From Armatimonadota bacterium (GTDB lineage Bacteria; Armatimonadota; DTGP01; JAHWJO01): 11,859 nucleotides of DNA. The notes beneath the pieces are model-generated. The model saw nothing but the letters and a program-made list of their open reading frames with translations, made no database searches and was not told the origin of the DNA. The position numbers and the translations under genes were made by a program. The stretch is from positions 1-11,859 of the forward strand of contig JAHWJO010000084.1 in the NCBI GenBank assembly GCA_019348365.1, in the 5' to 3' direction. Shown one piece after another: positions 6,362 to 11,859 of the stretch (its first letter is position 1; each line of letters opens with the position of its first letter).

Positions 6362-7942
6362 TTAGGTCAGCTTCCGCCATGTCCGCCCCCCGGAGGCGAG
6401 CAGCAGGTCCGCGCCGGGAGGGCCTTCCGACCCCGCCGGGTACGGTTCGGGCCGGTCGCCGGTGCGCTGGTACTCCAGCAGGGGATCGATCAGCTCCCAC
6501 GCGGTCTCCACCTCATCGGCGCGTGCAAAGAGAGAGGCGTCCCCGCGCATGGCATCCAGCAGCAGCCGCTCGTAAGCGTCGTACCCCGCCCCGCCGAACT
6601 CGTTCTTGTAGAGGAACTGGAGCCGCACCGGCGCGACCGACACGCTCGGCCCCGGCACCTTCGCCGAGAGGATCAGGTCCATCCCCTCGTCCGGCTGGAT
6701 CCGCAGCACGAGCGTGTTCGGGGGGGCGGTGTTGCACGCGAGCCGGGAGTACAGCACCTCCGGCAGCGCCTTGAACTGGATGCTGACCTCCGTGAGGCGC
6801 TTGGGCATCCGCTTCCCCGCGCGGAGGTAGAACGGCACCCCCGCCCACCGCAGGTTGTCCACGTACATCCGCGCCGCCGCGTACGTCTCCGTCCGGGATT
6901 CGGGGGGAACATCTTTCTCCTCCAGGTAGCCGGGGACCGATTTCCCGTCCATTTCCCCTCCGGCGTACTGGCCCAGCACGAGATCCTCCGGAGCGGGAGC
7001 CCGGAGGGCGCGCAGCACCTTCACCTTCTCGTCCCGAATGGCGTCGGCGTCGAGCGCGACGGGGGACTCCATGGCCACGAGGGTCAGCACCTGCAAGACG
7101 TGGCTCTGGAGCATGTCCCGGATCTCCCCCGCCTCGTCGAAGTACCCGGCGCGGTCCTCCACGCCCACGGTCTCGGACACGGTGATCTGGACGTGATCCA
7201 CGTACTTGTAGTTCCAGAGCGGCTCGAACAGGGCGTTGGCGAACCGGAAGACGAGGATGTTCTGCACCGTCTCCTTGCCGAGGTAATGGTCGATCCGGAA
7301 GATCTGGTCCTCCTCGAAGACGGAGTGGATGATCCGGTTGAGCGCCTGCGCCGAGTCGAGGTCCGTGCCGAACGGCTTCTCGACGACCATCCTCCGCCAG
7401 GTGTCTTCGTCCTCGGAGGTGGTGAGGCCGCTCGACCGGAGCCCTTCGATGATGTCCTCGAAGACCTCCGGTGGGGTGGCGGTGTAGAAGAGCCGCCGGT
7501 CCTTCATCCCGTGCTCGGCTTCCAGCTCGCCCAACCGCTTGTCGAGCCGCTTGTAGTCCTTGAGACGGTCGTACTCCCCCTGCTGGTAATAGATGCGACC
7601 CAGGAACTTCTCGACGAACGCCGGATCGGAGCAGACCCGCTCCTCGCCGAACTCCTTGAGCGACTTCCGGATGTCTTCGCGGTACTCCTCGTCGCTCTTC
7701 TCCCTCCGGGCGAAGGTGACGATGAGGAGCTTGTCGGGAAGGTGGCCTTCCCGGTCCAGCTTGGCGAGGGCGGGCAGCAGCTTCCGGTGCGCGAGGTCGC
7801 CCGTCCCGCCGAAGATGACATAGGTGCAGGGCGGCGCGACGAGGTTCTCCGGCGCTTCGCACCGGTCGAAGTCGGAGGGCGATCCCTGGCCGTTCCCGGA
7901 GGGGAGAGCGGGGGAAGGGGACTGTTGGGTGACGGCGGACAT
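6362..7942 (-). CDS. zwf: Glucose-6-phosphate 1-dehydrogenase
   Basis: This 526-residue enzyme oxidises glucose 6-phosphate to 6-phosphoglucono-lactone with NAD(P)+, the first step of the oxidative pentose phosphate pathway. The coenzyme loop is GGTGDLAHRKL (residues 45-55). EKPFG lies at 188-192 and the family signature RIDHYLGKE at 216-224. Asp218 and His219 match Asp177 and His178 of the Leuconostoc enzyme, and His281 (in RDMLQSH) matches its catalytic His240 with identical spacing. All catalytic residues are present. The first 36 or so residues are a Ser/Pro/Gly-rich, probably disordered extension before the Rossmann fold. ATG 7942 is preferred over the open frame reaching 8029 because GAGGAG lies 9 nt upstream and overlaps the gnd stop. 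gnd ends only 13 nt before, so the two form an operon. The lactonase (pgl) is not adjacent. Confidence 0.96.
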   Translation of the reverse strand: MSAVTQQSPSPALPSGNGQGSPSDFDRCEAPENLVAPPCTYVIFGGTGDLAHRKLLPALAKLDREGHLPDKLLIVTFARREKSDEEYREDIRKSLKEFGEERVCSDPAFVEKFLGRIYYQQGEYDRLKDYKRLDKRLGELEAEHGMKDRRLFYTATPPEVFEDIIEGLRSSGLTTSEDEDTWRRMVVEKPFGTDLDSAQALNRIIHSVFEEDQIFRIDHYLGKETVQNILVFRFANALFEPLWNYKYVDHVQITVSETVGVEDRAGYFDEAGEIRDMLQSHVLQVLTLVAMESPVALDADAIRDEKVKVLRALRAPAPEDLVLGQYAGGEMDGKSVPGYLEEKDVPPESRTETYAAARMYVDNLRWAGVPFYLRAGKRMPKRLTEVSIQFKALPEVLYSRLACNTAPPNTLVLRIQPDEGMDLILSAKVPGPSVSVAPVRLQFLYKNEFGGAGYDAYERLLLDAMRGDASLFARADEVETAWELIDPLLEYQRTGDRPEPYPAGSEGPPGADLLLASGGRTWRKLT

Positions 7943-7955
7943 CAGGGAACTCTCC

Positions 7956-9008
7956 TCAGCCTTCGATGGGCTTATCGGTTTTCGCAACGCTCGGGCTGGG
8001 CTGGGTCCCTGGCGCCTTCGGGTTCTCAATGGGCGACTTGCCCGACTCCGTCGATTCCGCGACCTTCACCGCGTGGCCGCCGAACTCTTTCCGCAGGGCC
8101 GCCAGCACCTTCGCGCCGTACGACTCGGCCTGGCGGGACCGGAACCGCGCCTGGAGCGAGAGGGTGATGATCGGGGCGGGCACGTCCTCCTCGATGGAGG
8201 TGAGCACGGTCCACCGTCCCTCGCCGCTGTCCTCGACGTAATCCTGGATGCCGCTCAGGTTCTGGTCGTGCTCCATCGCGTCCTCGGCCAGCTCCAGCAG
8301 CCACGACCGGACGACGCTCCCCTGGTTCCAGAGCCGGGTGATGCCGTGCAGGTCGAAGTCGTAGTTGTAGGTCTTGTCGGCGGCGCGGAGGATCTCGAAC
8401 CCTTCGGCGTACGCCTGCATGAGCCCGTATTCGATCCCGTTATGCACCATCTTCACGAAATGGCCCGCGCCCGACGGCCCGACGTGCTTGTACCCGCCTT
8501 CGGGATACCGCTCGCTGGGCTCCGGCGCGAGGTCTCGAATCAGCGGCTCGATGATCCTGAACCCCTCGTCCGGCCCCCCGACCATGAGGCAGTACCCGAC
8601 CTTCAGGCCCCAGATCCCGCCGGAGGTCCCGGCATCCATGAAGTGGAGTCCCTGCCCGGAGTATTTATGGGAGCGACGCTGGGTATCCTTAAAATATGAA
8701 TTCCCGCCGTCGATCAGCACATCGCCGGGGGACATGTGGGCGGCGGCGGCATCGAGCATGTCGTCGGTGGGCTGCCCGGCGGGAACCATCACCCAGACGA
8801 CGCGCGGAGCCTGCATCGACTTCACCATGTCCTCAATGACGTAATCCCGGTCGGCGTCCTGGCCTTCGGGGATGACCATCCCCAGCTCCATCGCTTCATC
8901 CAATTTGGCGCGGGTGCGGTTCCAGGCCACGATCCGGTGCCCCCGCTGCGACAGGCGGGTGCCCATGTTCATGCCCATGCGGCCCAACCCGATCAGTCCC
9001 ATTTCCAT
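7956..9008 (-). CDS. gnd: 6-phosphogluconate dehydrogenase (decarboxylating), short form
   Basis: This 350-residue enzyme converts 6-phosphogluconate to ribulose 5-phosphate and CO2 with reduction of NAD(P)+. The nucleotide motif GLGRMG lies at residues 7-12, and the following WNRTR favours NADP+ over NAD+. DGGNSYFKD (about 100-108), the substrate-binding GTSGG (127-131) and the signature GPSGAGHFVKMVHNGIEYG (177-195), with the expected catalytic Lys186 and Asn190, are all present. It is shorter than the roughly 470-residue E. coli type and fits the shorter bacterial form. Residues about 317-350 are a Pro/Ser/Lys-rich tail unlike a folded domain. ATG 9008 has GGAGAGGA about 10 nt upstream; a second Met lies two codons on. 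It is the first gene of the minus-strand operon and diverges from a phosphatase gene. Confidence 0.94.
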   Translation of the reverse strand: MEMGLIGLGRMGMNMGTRLSQRGHRIVAWNRTRAKLDEAMELGMVIPEGQDADRDYVIEDMVKSMQAPRVVWVMVPAGQPTDDMLDAAAAHMSPGDVLIDGGNSYFKDTQRRSHKYSGQGLHFMDAGTSGGIWGLKVGYCLMVGGPDEGFRIIEPLIRDLAPEPSERYPEGGYKHVGPSGAGHFVKMVHNGIEYGLMQAYAEGFEILRAADKTYNYDFDLHGITRLWNQGSVVRSWLLELAEDAMEHDQNLSGIQDYVEDSGEGRWTVLTSIEEDVPAPIITLSLQARFRSRQAESYGAKVLAALRKEFGGHAVKVAESTESGKSPIENPKAPGTQPSPSVAKTDKPIEG

Positions 9009-9167
9009 GACGGCGGTATCCTCTCCTGAGTGTTGACGGAAAACTCTTCTCTTATCAGATTGACGAGGTCAGAGGGAAGAATCAAATCTTTCCCATGAAG
9101 CGGAGAGAAACCGCCGGCTGAACGGAAACCCTGTAATTTGCGGGTCGATTCGATCCGGGAGCAGAAG
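9009..9167. other. Divergent upstream region of gnd and the phosphatase gene
   Basis: This 159-nt gap must hold promoters in both directions. On the plus strand TGTAAT (9132-9137) is a good -10 candidate about 30 nt before the phosphatase ATG, but no convincing -35 lies 17 nt upstream. TTGACG occurs twice on the plus strand without a well-spaced -10. An imperfect inverted repeat, GGGAAGA (9074-9080) and TCTTTCCC (9087-9094), sits near the middle and could be an operator. I could not identify the gnd promoter. Confidence 0.3.
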
Positions 9168-9887
9168 ATGATCTACGCCATCGGCGACATCCACGGCTGC
9201 CACCGGCAATTGATACCAGCGCTGGACGAGATCGCTTCGCGGGACCTCCGCCCGGAGGAGACGGTGGTCTTCCTCGGCGACTACATCGACCGGGGCAACG
9301 ACTCGCGCGCGGTCGTCGACAGCCTCATGCGCTGGAAGGAGAAGCATGGCAATACCGTATTCCTGCGCGGCAATCACGAGCAGATGCTCCTCGACGCGCG
9401 CGAGGACCTCCTGAGGCTCGGCGGGGAAGGGATGCTCTACTCGGATGCGCTGCCTCGCTGGTGGCAAAACGGCGGCAACGCCACGGCCCGTTCGTACCGG
9501 GCATCCATGAACACATGGCCGCGCGCCATTCCCCCCGATCACTGGCAATTCTTCCGGCAGACCGCGATGGAGTACGCCGAAGGGGGCTACCATTTCCTCC
9601 ATGCGGGCCGGTTGCCGGAGGGCATGACGTGGGAGTACGCGGACCGAGCCGATATCGACCCCCGGCTCTGGATCCGGGGGCCGTTCCTCTCTTATGAAGG
9701 GGATTTTCAGGGAAAGGTCGTCGTCTTCGGGCACACGCCGCAGCTCGATGCGAAGCCGTTGATCCACCCCAACAAGATAGGCTTGGATACGGCGGCGGTC
9801 TTCGGCGGCAAGCTCTCCATGGCGGTCCTCGATCCGGATGCGGACGGGGAAGCGCGGCTGGAGTTCGAGCTGTTGCAGTGGGCATAA
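9168..9887 (+). CDS. PPP-family metallophosphatase (PrpA/bacteriophage-lambda phosphatase-like)
   Basis: The 239-residue product carries the full set of PPP metallophosphoesterase motifs in order: GDIHG (residues 6-10), GDYIDRG (38-44), GNHE (68-71), HAG (145-147) and GHT (188-190). Together these bind two metal ions and position the hydrolytic water. Bacterial members include serine/threonine protein phosphatases such as PrpA/PrpB, and diadenosine tetraphosphatases; the 'GDYIDRGNDS' form and the short length fit the PrpA-like group, but the substrate is not decided by sequence. The frame extends to a TTG at 9138, but ATG 9168 is chosen because GGGAG (9157-9161) lies 6 nt upstream and the first strand (MIYAIGDIHG) starts at once. 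No membrane segment is visible. It diverges from gnd and is followed by a long gap before rpsB, so it is probably monocistronic. Confidence 0.9.
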   Translation: MIYAIGDIHGCHRQLIPALDEIASRDLRPEETVVFLGDYIDRGNDSRAVVDSLMRWKEKHGNTVFLRGNHEQMLLDAREDLLRLGGEGMLYSDALPRWWQNGGNATARSYRASMNTWPRAIPPDHWQFFRQTAMEYAEGGYHFLHAGRLPEGMTWEYADRADIDPRLWIRGPFLSYEGDFQGKVVVFGHTPQLDAKPLIHPNKIGLDTAAVFGGKLSMAVLDPDADGEARLEFELLQWA

Positions 9888-9934
9888 CGCCGTCTTCACC
9901 TCCAGTGGGAGAGATTCCGGCATGATGCGCCCCC

Positions 9935-9977
9935 GGAAAGGGGAGGGCAGAGAAGGGGACCTTTCCTTACCCTCCCC
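9935..9977 (+). other. Interlocked complementary segments, possible pseudoknot or switch
   Basis: GGAAAGG (9935-9941) can pair with CCTTTCC (9960-9966), and GGGGAGGG (9940-9947) with CCCTCCCC (9970-9977). The order of arms is that of an H-type pseudoknot, with 2 nt shared, so the two stems may instead be alternatives. Polypurine/polypyrimidine bias could produce this by chance. No U-tract follows. Confidence 0.25.
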
Positions 9978-10018
9978 GACGGAAGGGACAAGACCCCGTC
10001 CGGAAGGCGCGCATGAAG

Positions 10019-10047
10019 TTGATGCTCCCTCGCAGTTCTGGTAAACT
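10019..10047 (+). promoter_or_regulatory. Candidate sigma-70 promoter upstream of rpsB
   Basis: TTGATG (10019-10024) and TAAACT (10042-10047) are spaced by exactly 17 nt, each matching four of six consensus bases. The predicted start near 10054 would give an rpsB leader of about 285 nt beginning with the hairpin at 10061-10090. It could equally drive a short RNA ending at that hairpin. Confidence 0.4.
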
Positions 10048-10060
10048 AAGCAGGATACCC

Positions 10061-10090
10061 AAGGCGCTCCTCGTCTCTGAGGGGCGCTTT
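10061..10090 (+). terminator. Terminator-like hairpin (phosphatase terminator or leader attenuator)
   Basis: AAGGCGCTCCTC (10061-10072) pairs with GAGGGGCGCTTT (10079-10090) over 12 positions, including two G-U pairs, around a 6-nt loop. The downstream arm ends in TTT, but the U-run then stops (ATGG). It may terminate transcripts from the phosphatase gene, or act as an attenuator or processing element in the rpsB leader if transcription starts near 10054. Confidence 0.5.
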
Positions 10091-10215
10091 ATGGTGTCTC
10101 CGGCTGCGTCCGACGATCCGGTTCGAGGATCGCTGGACGAGGGTGCGGCGCTGATATCCCTTCAGGCCGTTTCCCTCCCCGGAGGAATTCACTTCACCCC
10201 TCGCGCTCTCAGTTT

Positions 10216-10249
10216 CAAGTCCAAAGACCAAAGTCCACGTCCAAAGTCG
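10216..10249 (+). repeat. Degenerate heptamer array, AAAGTCC type
   Basis: Units CAAGTCC, AAAGACC, AAAGTCC, a 6-nt ACGTCC and AAAGTCG run in tandem. On the minus strand they read GGACTTT-like, so they are inverted relative to the GGACCCT-type array 18 nt downstream, and the shared GTCC/GGAC core could pair the two arrays. Confidence 0.75.
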
Positions 10250-10267
10250 AGACTACGGGCCTGACCC

Positions 10268-10295
10268 CCTGGACCCTGGACGTTGGACCCTGGAC
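10268..10295 (+). repeat. Heptamer array, CCTGGAC type
   Basis: Four exact-length units, CCTGGAC, CCTGGAC, GTTGGAC and CCTGGAC, are perfectly in tandem; three are identical. A partial related unit (CCTGACC) precedes them. They face the AAAGTCC array upstream with opposite orientation of the GGAC core, and end 43 nt before the rpsB start codon. Confidence 0.8.
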
Positions 10296-10325
10296 TGAGT
10301 TCATGCGCGAGGCCAGGATCAAACT

Positions 10326-10331
10326 GAGGAG
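10326..10331 (+). promoter_or_regulatory. rpsB ribosome binding site that sets a TTG start
   Basis: GAGGAG lies 7 nt before TTG 10339 and is well placed for it. It lies inside the extended frame that begins at ATG 10303, which has no comparable site. It is the main evidence for the S2 start. Confidence 0.85.
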
Positions 10332-10338
10332 TACCCTT

Positions 10339-11181
10339 TTGGCATCCGTCACCATGAAAGAACTGCTGGAGGCCGGCGTCCATTTCGGCCATCAGACCCG
10401 CCGCTGGAACCCCAAGATGAAGCGCTACATCTTCGGGGGGCGCAACGGCATCTACATCATCGACCTTCACCAGACCCTCAAACTGTTCGACGAGGCGCAG
10501 AAGTTCATCCAGGACGTCGCCCGGTCCGGCAAGCCGATCCTGTTCGTCGGCACGAAGAAGCAGGCCCAGGAGGCCGTGCTCGATTCCGCGAACCGCTGCA
10601 AGCAGTACTACGTGAACCAGCGGTGGCTCGGCGGCATGCTCACCAACTACGACACGATCAAGAAGCGCATCCAGCACCTCCGCGAGCTGGAGCAGATGGC
10701 GGAAGACGGGACGTTCGAGCGCCTGCCGAAGAAGGAAACCCTCAAGCTGATGGAGGAGAAGGCCCGGCTGGAGCGGTTCTTCAACGGTATTAAAGACATG
10801 CCCGCCGTGCCCGGCGCCCTCTTCATCGTGGACCTCAAGAAGGAGCACATCGCCGTGGCGGAAGGCCGCCGGCTCGGGATCCCGATCGTCGCCCTCGTGG
10901 ACACCAACTGCGACCCGGACGTGGTGGATTACGTGATCCCCGGCAACGACGACGCCATCCGCGCCATCAAGCTGATCTGCAACAAGATCGCGGATGCGGT
11001 GATCGAAGCCCGGCCCGAACTGCTGGAGACCTCCGAAGAGGCCGCCGTCTCCGACGAGCAGCTCTTCGAGGAAGCCGTGCGGTCCGGCGAGGATCTGAGC
11101 GCGGTCAAAGCCGCCGCCGACGCCGAAGACGCGACCACGGACGAAGAAGAGACCCCCGAGGCGACCCCGGAAGCCGGGTAA
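10339..11181 (+). CDS. rpsB: 30S ribosomal protein S2
   Basis: This 280-residue protein matches bacterial S2 throughout. The N-terminal GVHFGHQTRRWNPKM (residues 13-27) and the later P.VPGALFIVDLKKEHIAVAEGRRLGIPIVALVDTNCDPD block (156-194), then YVIPGNDDAIRAI (198-210), are the two diagnostic S2 regions. S2 binds late to the 30S subunit near the head-body junction and is needed for S1 binding. A TTG start at 10339 gives the usual MASVTMKELLEAG N-terminus and has GAGGAG 7 nt upstream; ATG 10303 would add 12 residues unlike the family. After the conserved core (to about residue 225) comes an acidic Ala/Glu/Asp/Thr-rich tail of about 55 residues, longer than the 241-residue E. coli protein. tsf follows, as in most bacteria. 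The long leader with a hairpin and repeats may affect expression. Confidence 0.97.
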   Translation: MASVTMKELLEAGVHFGHQTRRWNPKMKRYIFGGRNGIYIIDLHQTLKLFDEAQKFIQDVARSGKPILFVGTKKQAQEAVLDSANRCKQYYVNQRWLGGMLTNYDTIKKRIQHLRELEQMAEDGTFERLPKKETLKLMEEKARLERFFNGIKDMPAVPGALFIVDLKKEHIAVAEGRRLGIPIVALVDTNCDPDVVDYVIPGNDDAIRAIKLICNKIADAVIEARPELLETSEEAAVSDEQLFEEAVRSGEDLSAVKAAADAEDATTDEEETPEATPEAG

Positions 11182-11210
11182 GGCCCTGCCACAGAGGGTA
11201 ACATGAGCAA

Positions 11211-11253
11211 CGGAGGCCGATACGAGTCTTACCTGTGATGACCTCGGCCTCCG
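11211..11253 (+). other. Perfect 10-bp inverted repeat between rpsB and tsf
   Basis: CGGAGGCCGA (11211-11220) and TCGGCCTCCG (11244-11253) are exact complements around a 23-nt loop, 29 nt after the rpsB stop. What follows is C/T-mixed rather than a T-run, so it is not a standard terminator. In E. coli a stem-loop between rpsB and tsf lowers read-through; an attenuator or mRNA-stability role is the natural guess here. Confidence 0.6.
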
Positions 11254-11311
11254 CTTCCTCCCAGGGGGCAGCGCAAGAGGACCTCTCAGCGATCAGAAAC
11301 CCTGTTTGCGC

Positions 11312-11340
11312 TCGTGACCGTTTTTCCATGCCGGTAGAAT
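11312..11340 (+). promoter_or_regulatory. Weak candidate promoter for tsf
   Basis: TAGAAT (11335-11340) matches the -10 consensus at four of six positions and lies about 60 nt before the tsf ATG. The hexamer 17 nt upstream (TCGTGA, 11312-11317) matches the -35 consensus at only three positions. The 218-nt rpsB-tsf gap would leave room for separate control. Low confidence. Confidence 0.2.
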
Positions 11341-11399
11341 CGCAGAGGGATCATCACCGGTTGAATCATAGATTTATCATCATCAGAAGGAGCACAATC

Positions 11400-11859
11400 A
11401 TGGCGATCACCGCCGAGATGGTCCGCAACCTGCGGGAGAAGACGGGCGCGGGCATGATGGAGTGTAAGAAGGCCCTCAACGAATCCGAGGGCGACATGGA
11501 GAAAGCCACGCAGCTCCTCCGCGAGCGGGGCCAGGCGGTCGCCGCCAAGCGAGAGAGCAAGCAGGCTTCCGAAGGAATCGTCTATTCCCATATCCGCCAG
11601 GACGGGCAGGTGGGCGTGCTCGTCGAGCTGAACTGCGAGACCGACTTCGTGGCCCGCACCGACGACTTCCAGAACCTCGCGTACCAGATCGCCGAGTACG
11701 CCGAGGAGCACCCGAACGCTTCCCTCGAGGAGATCACCTCCGACTCCAGGATCCAGAACGAGATCAACGAGAAGGTGGGCAAGCTCGGGGAGCGGATCGT
11801 CGTGAAGCGCGTCGAGGTGTTCGAGGGCGGCCCCAACAGCGCCATCGCCTCCTACATCC
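11400..11859 (+). CDS. tsf: Elongation factor Ts (3' end cut by window)
   Basis: The first 153 residues of EF-Ts are present; the frame is open to the window end. EF-Ts is the exchange factor that releases GDP from EF-Tu. The N-terminal UBA-like module (MAITAEMVRNLREKTGAGMM, then CKKALNES, about 1-45) binds EF-Tu domain 1. CETDFVAR (residues 79-86) contains the TDFV motif that disrupts the EF-Tu magnesium and nucleotide site. After 'EEITSDSRIQNEINEKVGKLGERI' the sequence moves straight to 'VKRVEVFEG', so the core appears to be the shorter form of about 200 residues, as in Thermus, rather than the 280-residue E. coli form; the missing C-terminus must be seen to confirm this. ATG 11400 has AGAAGGAG (11385-11392) with a 7-nt spacing. 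It follows rpsB, the usual order. Confidence 0.96.
   Translation, partial: MAITAEMVRNLREKTGAGMMECKKALNESEGDMEKATQLLRERGQAVAAKRESKQASEGIVYSHIRQDGQVGVLVELNCETDFVARTDDFQNLAYQIAEYAEEHPNASLEEITSDSRIQNEINEKVGKLGERIVVKRVEVFEGGPNSAIASYI

Larger units (their letters stand above)
9888..10338 (+). other. 450-nt gene-free stretch upstream of rpsB
   Basis: I find no credible gene here; a small frame at 10013-10264 overlaps a hairpin and repeat DNA and lacks a known product. In order it holds GA/CT-rich DNA with interlocked complementary segments (9935-9977), a candidate promoter (10019-10047), a terminator-like 12-bp hairpin (10061-10090), about 120 nt without obvious signals, then two facing heptamer arrays (10216-10249 and 10268-10295) ending 43 nt before the rpsB start. 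The long leader could serve r-protein autoregulation, but no known S2 leader motif was recognised. Confidence 0.6.

Noticed and set aside
7956..8029. Programmed frameshift producing a Gnd-Zwf fusion
   Set aside because: Both frames are open here, but no classical slippery heptamer was seen, and zwf has its own well-placed ribosome site and ATG.
6335..8167. A 610-codon open frame on the plus strand opposite zwf
   Set aside because: Antisense shadow of a GC-rich gene; all G6PD catalytic motifs are on the minus strand and this frame has none.
9168..9887. Assigning the phosphatase as ApaH or PrpA outright
   Set aside because: The shared PPP motifs do not separate protein phosphatases from dinucleotide hydrolases, so only the family is called.
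10013..10264. Small open frame of 83 codons upstream of rpsB
   Set aside because: It spans a hairpin and a heptamer array, has no convincing ribosome site and no recognisable product.
1..11859. CRISPR array, tRNA, rRNA, transposase or integrase
   Set aside because: No spacer-repeat pattern of CRISPR length, cloverleaf, rRNA-like sequence, transposase or integrase coding sequence was seen; the only tandem repeats are heptamers.

Overview
This is a GC-rich bacterial chromosomal window of ordinary housekeeping and accessory genes. I see no insertion sequence, prophage, CRISPR array, rRNA or tRNA. A type IV pilin-like pseudopilin, an ECF sigma/zinc-finger anti-sigma pair, a Gfo/Idh/MocA oxidoreductase and a short-looking EF-Ts suggest a free-living bacterium from a less-studied lineage. 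Armatimonadota or a similar deep-branching group is my guess from overall flavour only, and I would not rely on it.

Layout. Positions 1-1002 (+) hold the 3' end of a protein that is probably a minor pseudopilin, followed by a complete prepilin with a class III signal peptide and closed by a strong intrinsic terminator (1048-1087). Positions 1324-2032 (+) hold a small membrane protein of about 80 residues and a DUF2752-type membrane protein. A convergent Gfo/Idh/MocA dehydrogenase (2171-3283, -) follows. Its upstream region is shared with a divergent ECF sigma factor gene (3463-4050, +), which overlaps the gene for a 531-residue membrane anti-sigma factor carrying a 400-residue exported domain I do not recognise.

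Positions 5737-9008 are on the minus strand. Read in transcription order they give gnd (6-phosphogluconate dehydrogenase), zwf (glucose-6-phosphate dehydrogenase), a YefM-like antitoxin and a YoeB-like toxin. gnd and zwf are 13 nt apart and supply the two NADPH-generating steps of the oxidative pentose phosphate pathway; the lactonase that acts between them is not in this window. The toxin-antitoxin pair lies just downstream on the same strand and carries a TGTACA motif like the operator core known for yefM-yoeB.

Divergent from gnd is a PPP-family metallophosphatase (9168-9887, +). A 450-nt gene-free stretch follows, with a candidate promoter, a terminator-like hairpin and two inverted arrays of heptamer repeats. 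It leads into rpsB (TTG start at 10339, set by a good Shine-Dalgarno) and tsf (cut by the window end), separated by about 220 nt containing a perfect 10-bp inverted repeat.

The items most worth a second look are the unassigned exported domain of the anti-sigma factor with its possible autoregulatory promoter, the degenerate heptamer arrays (one next to the anti-sigma gene, two facing each other upstream of rpsB), and the paired disordered-looking tails at the gnd/zwf junction. I do not see convincing evidence of a wholly new system.
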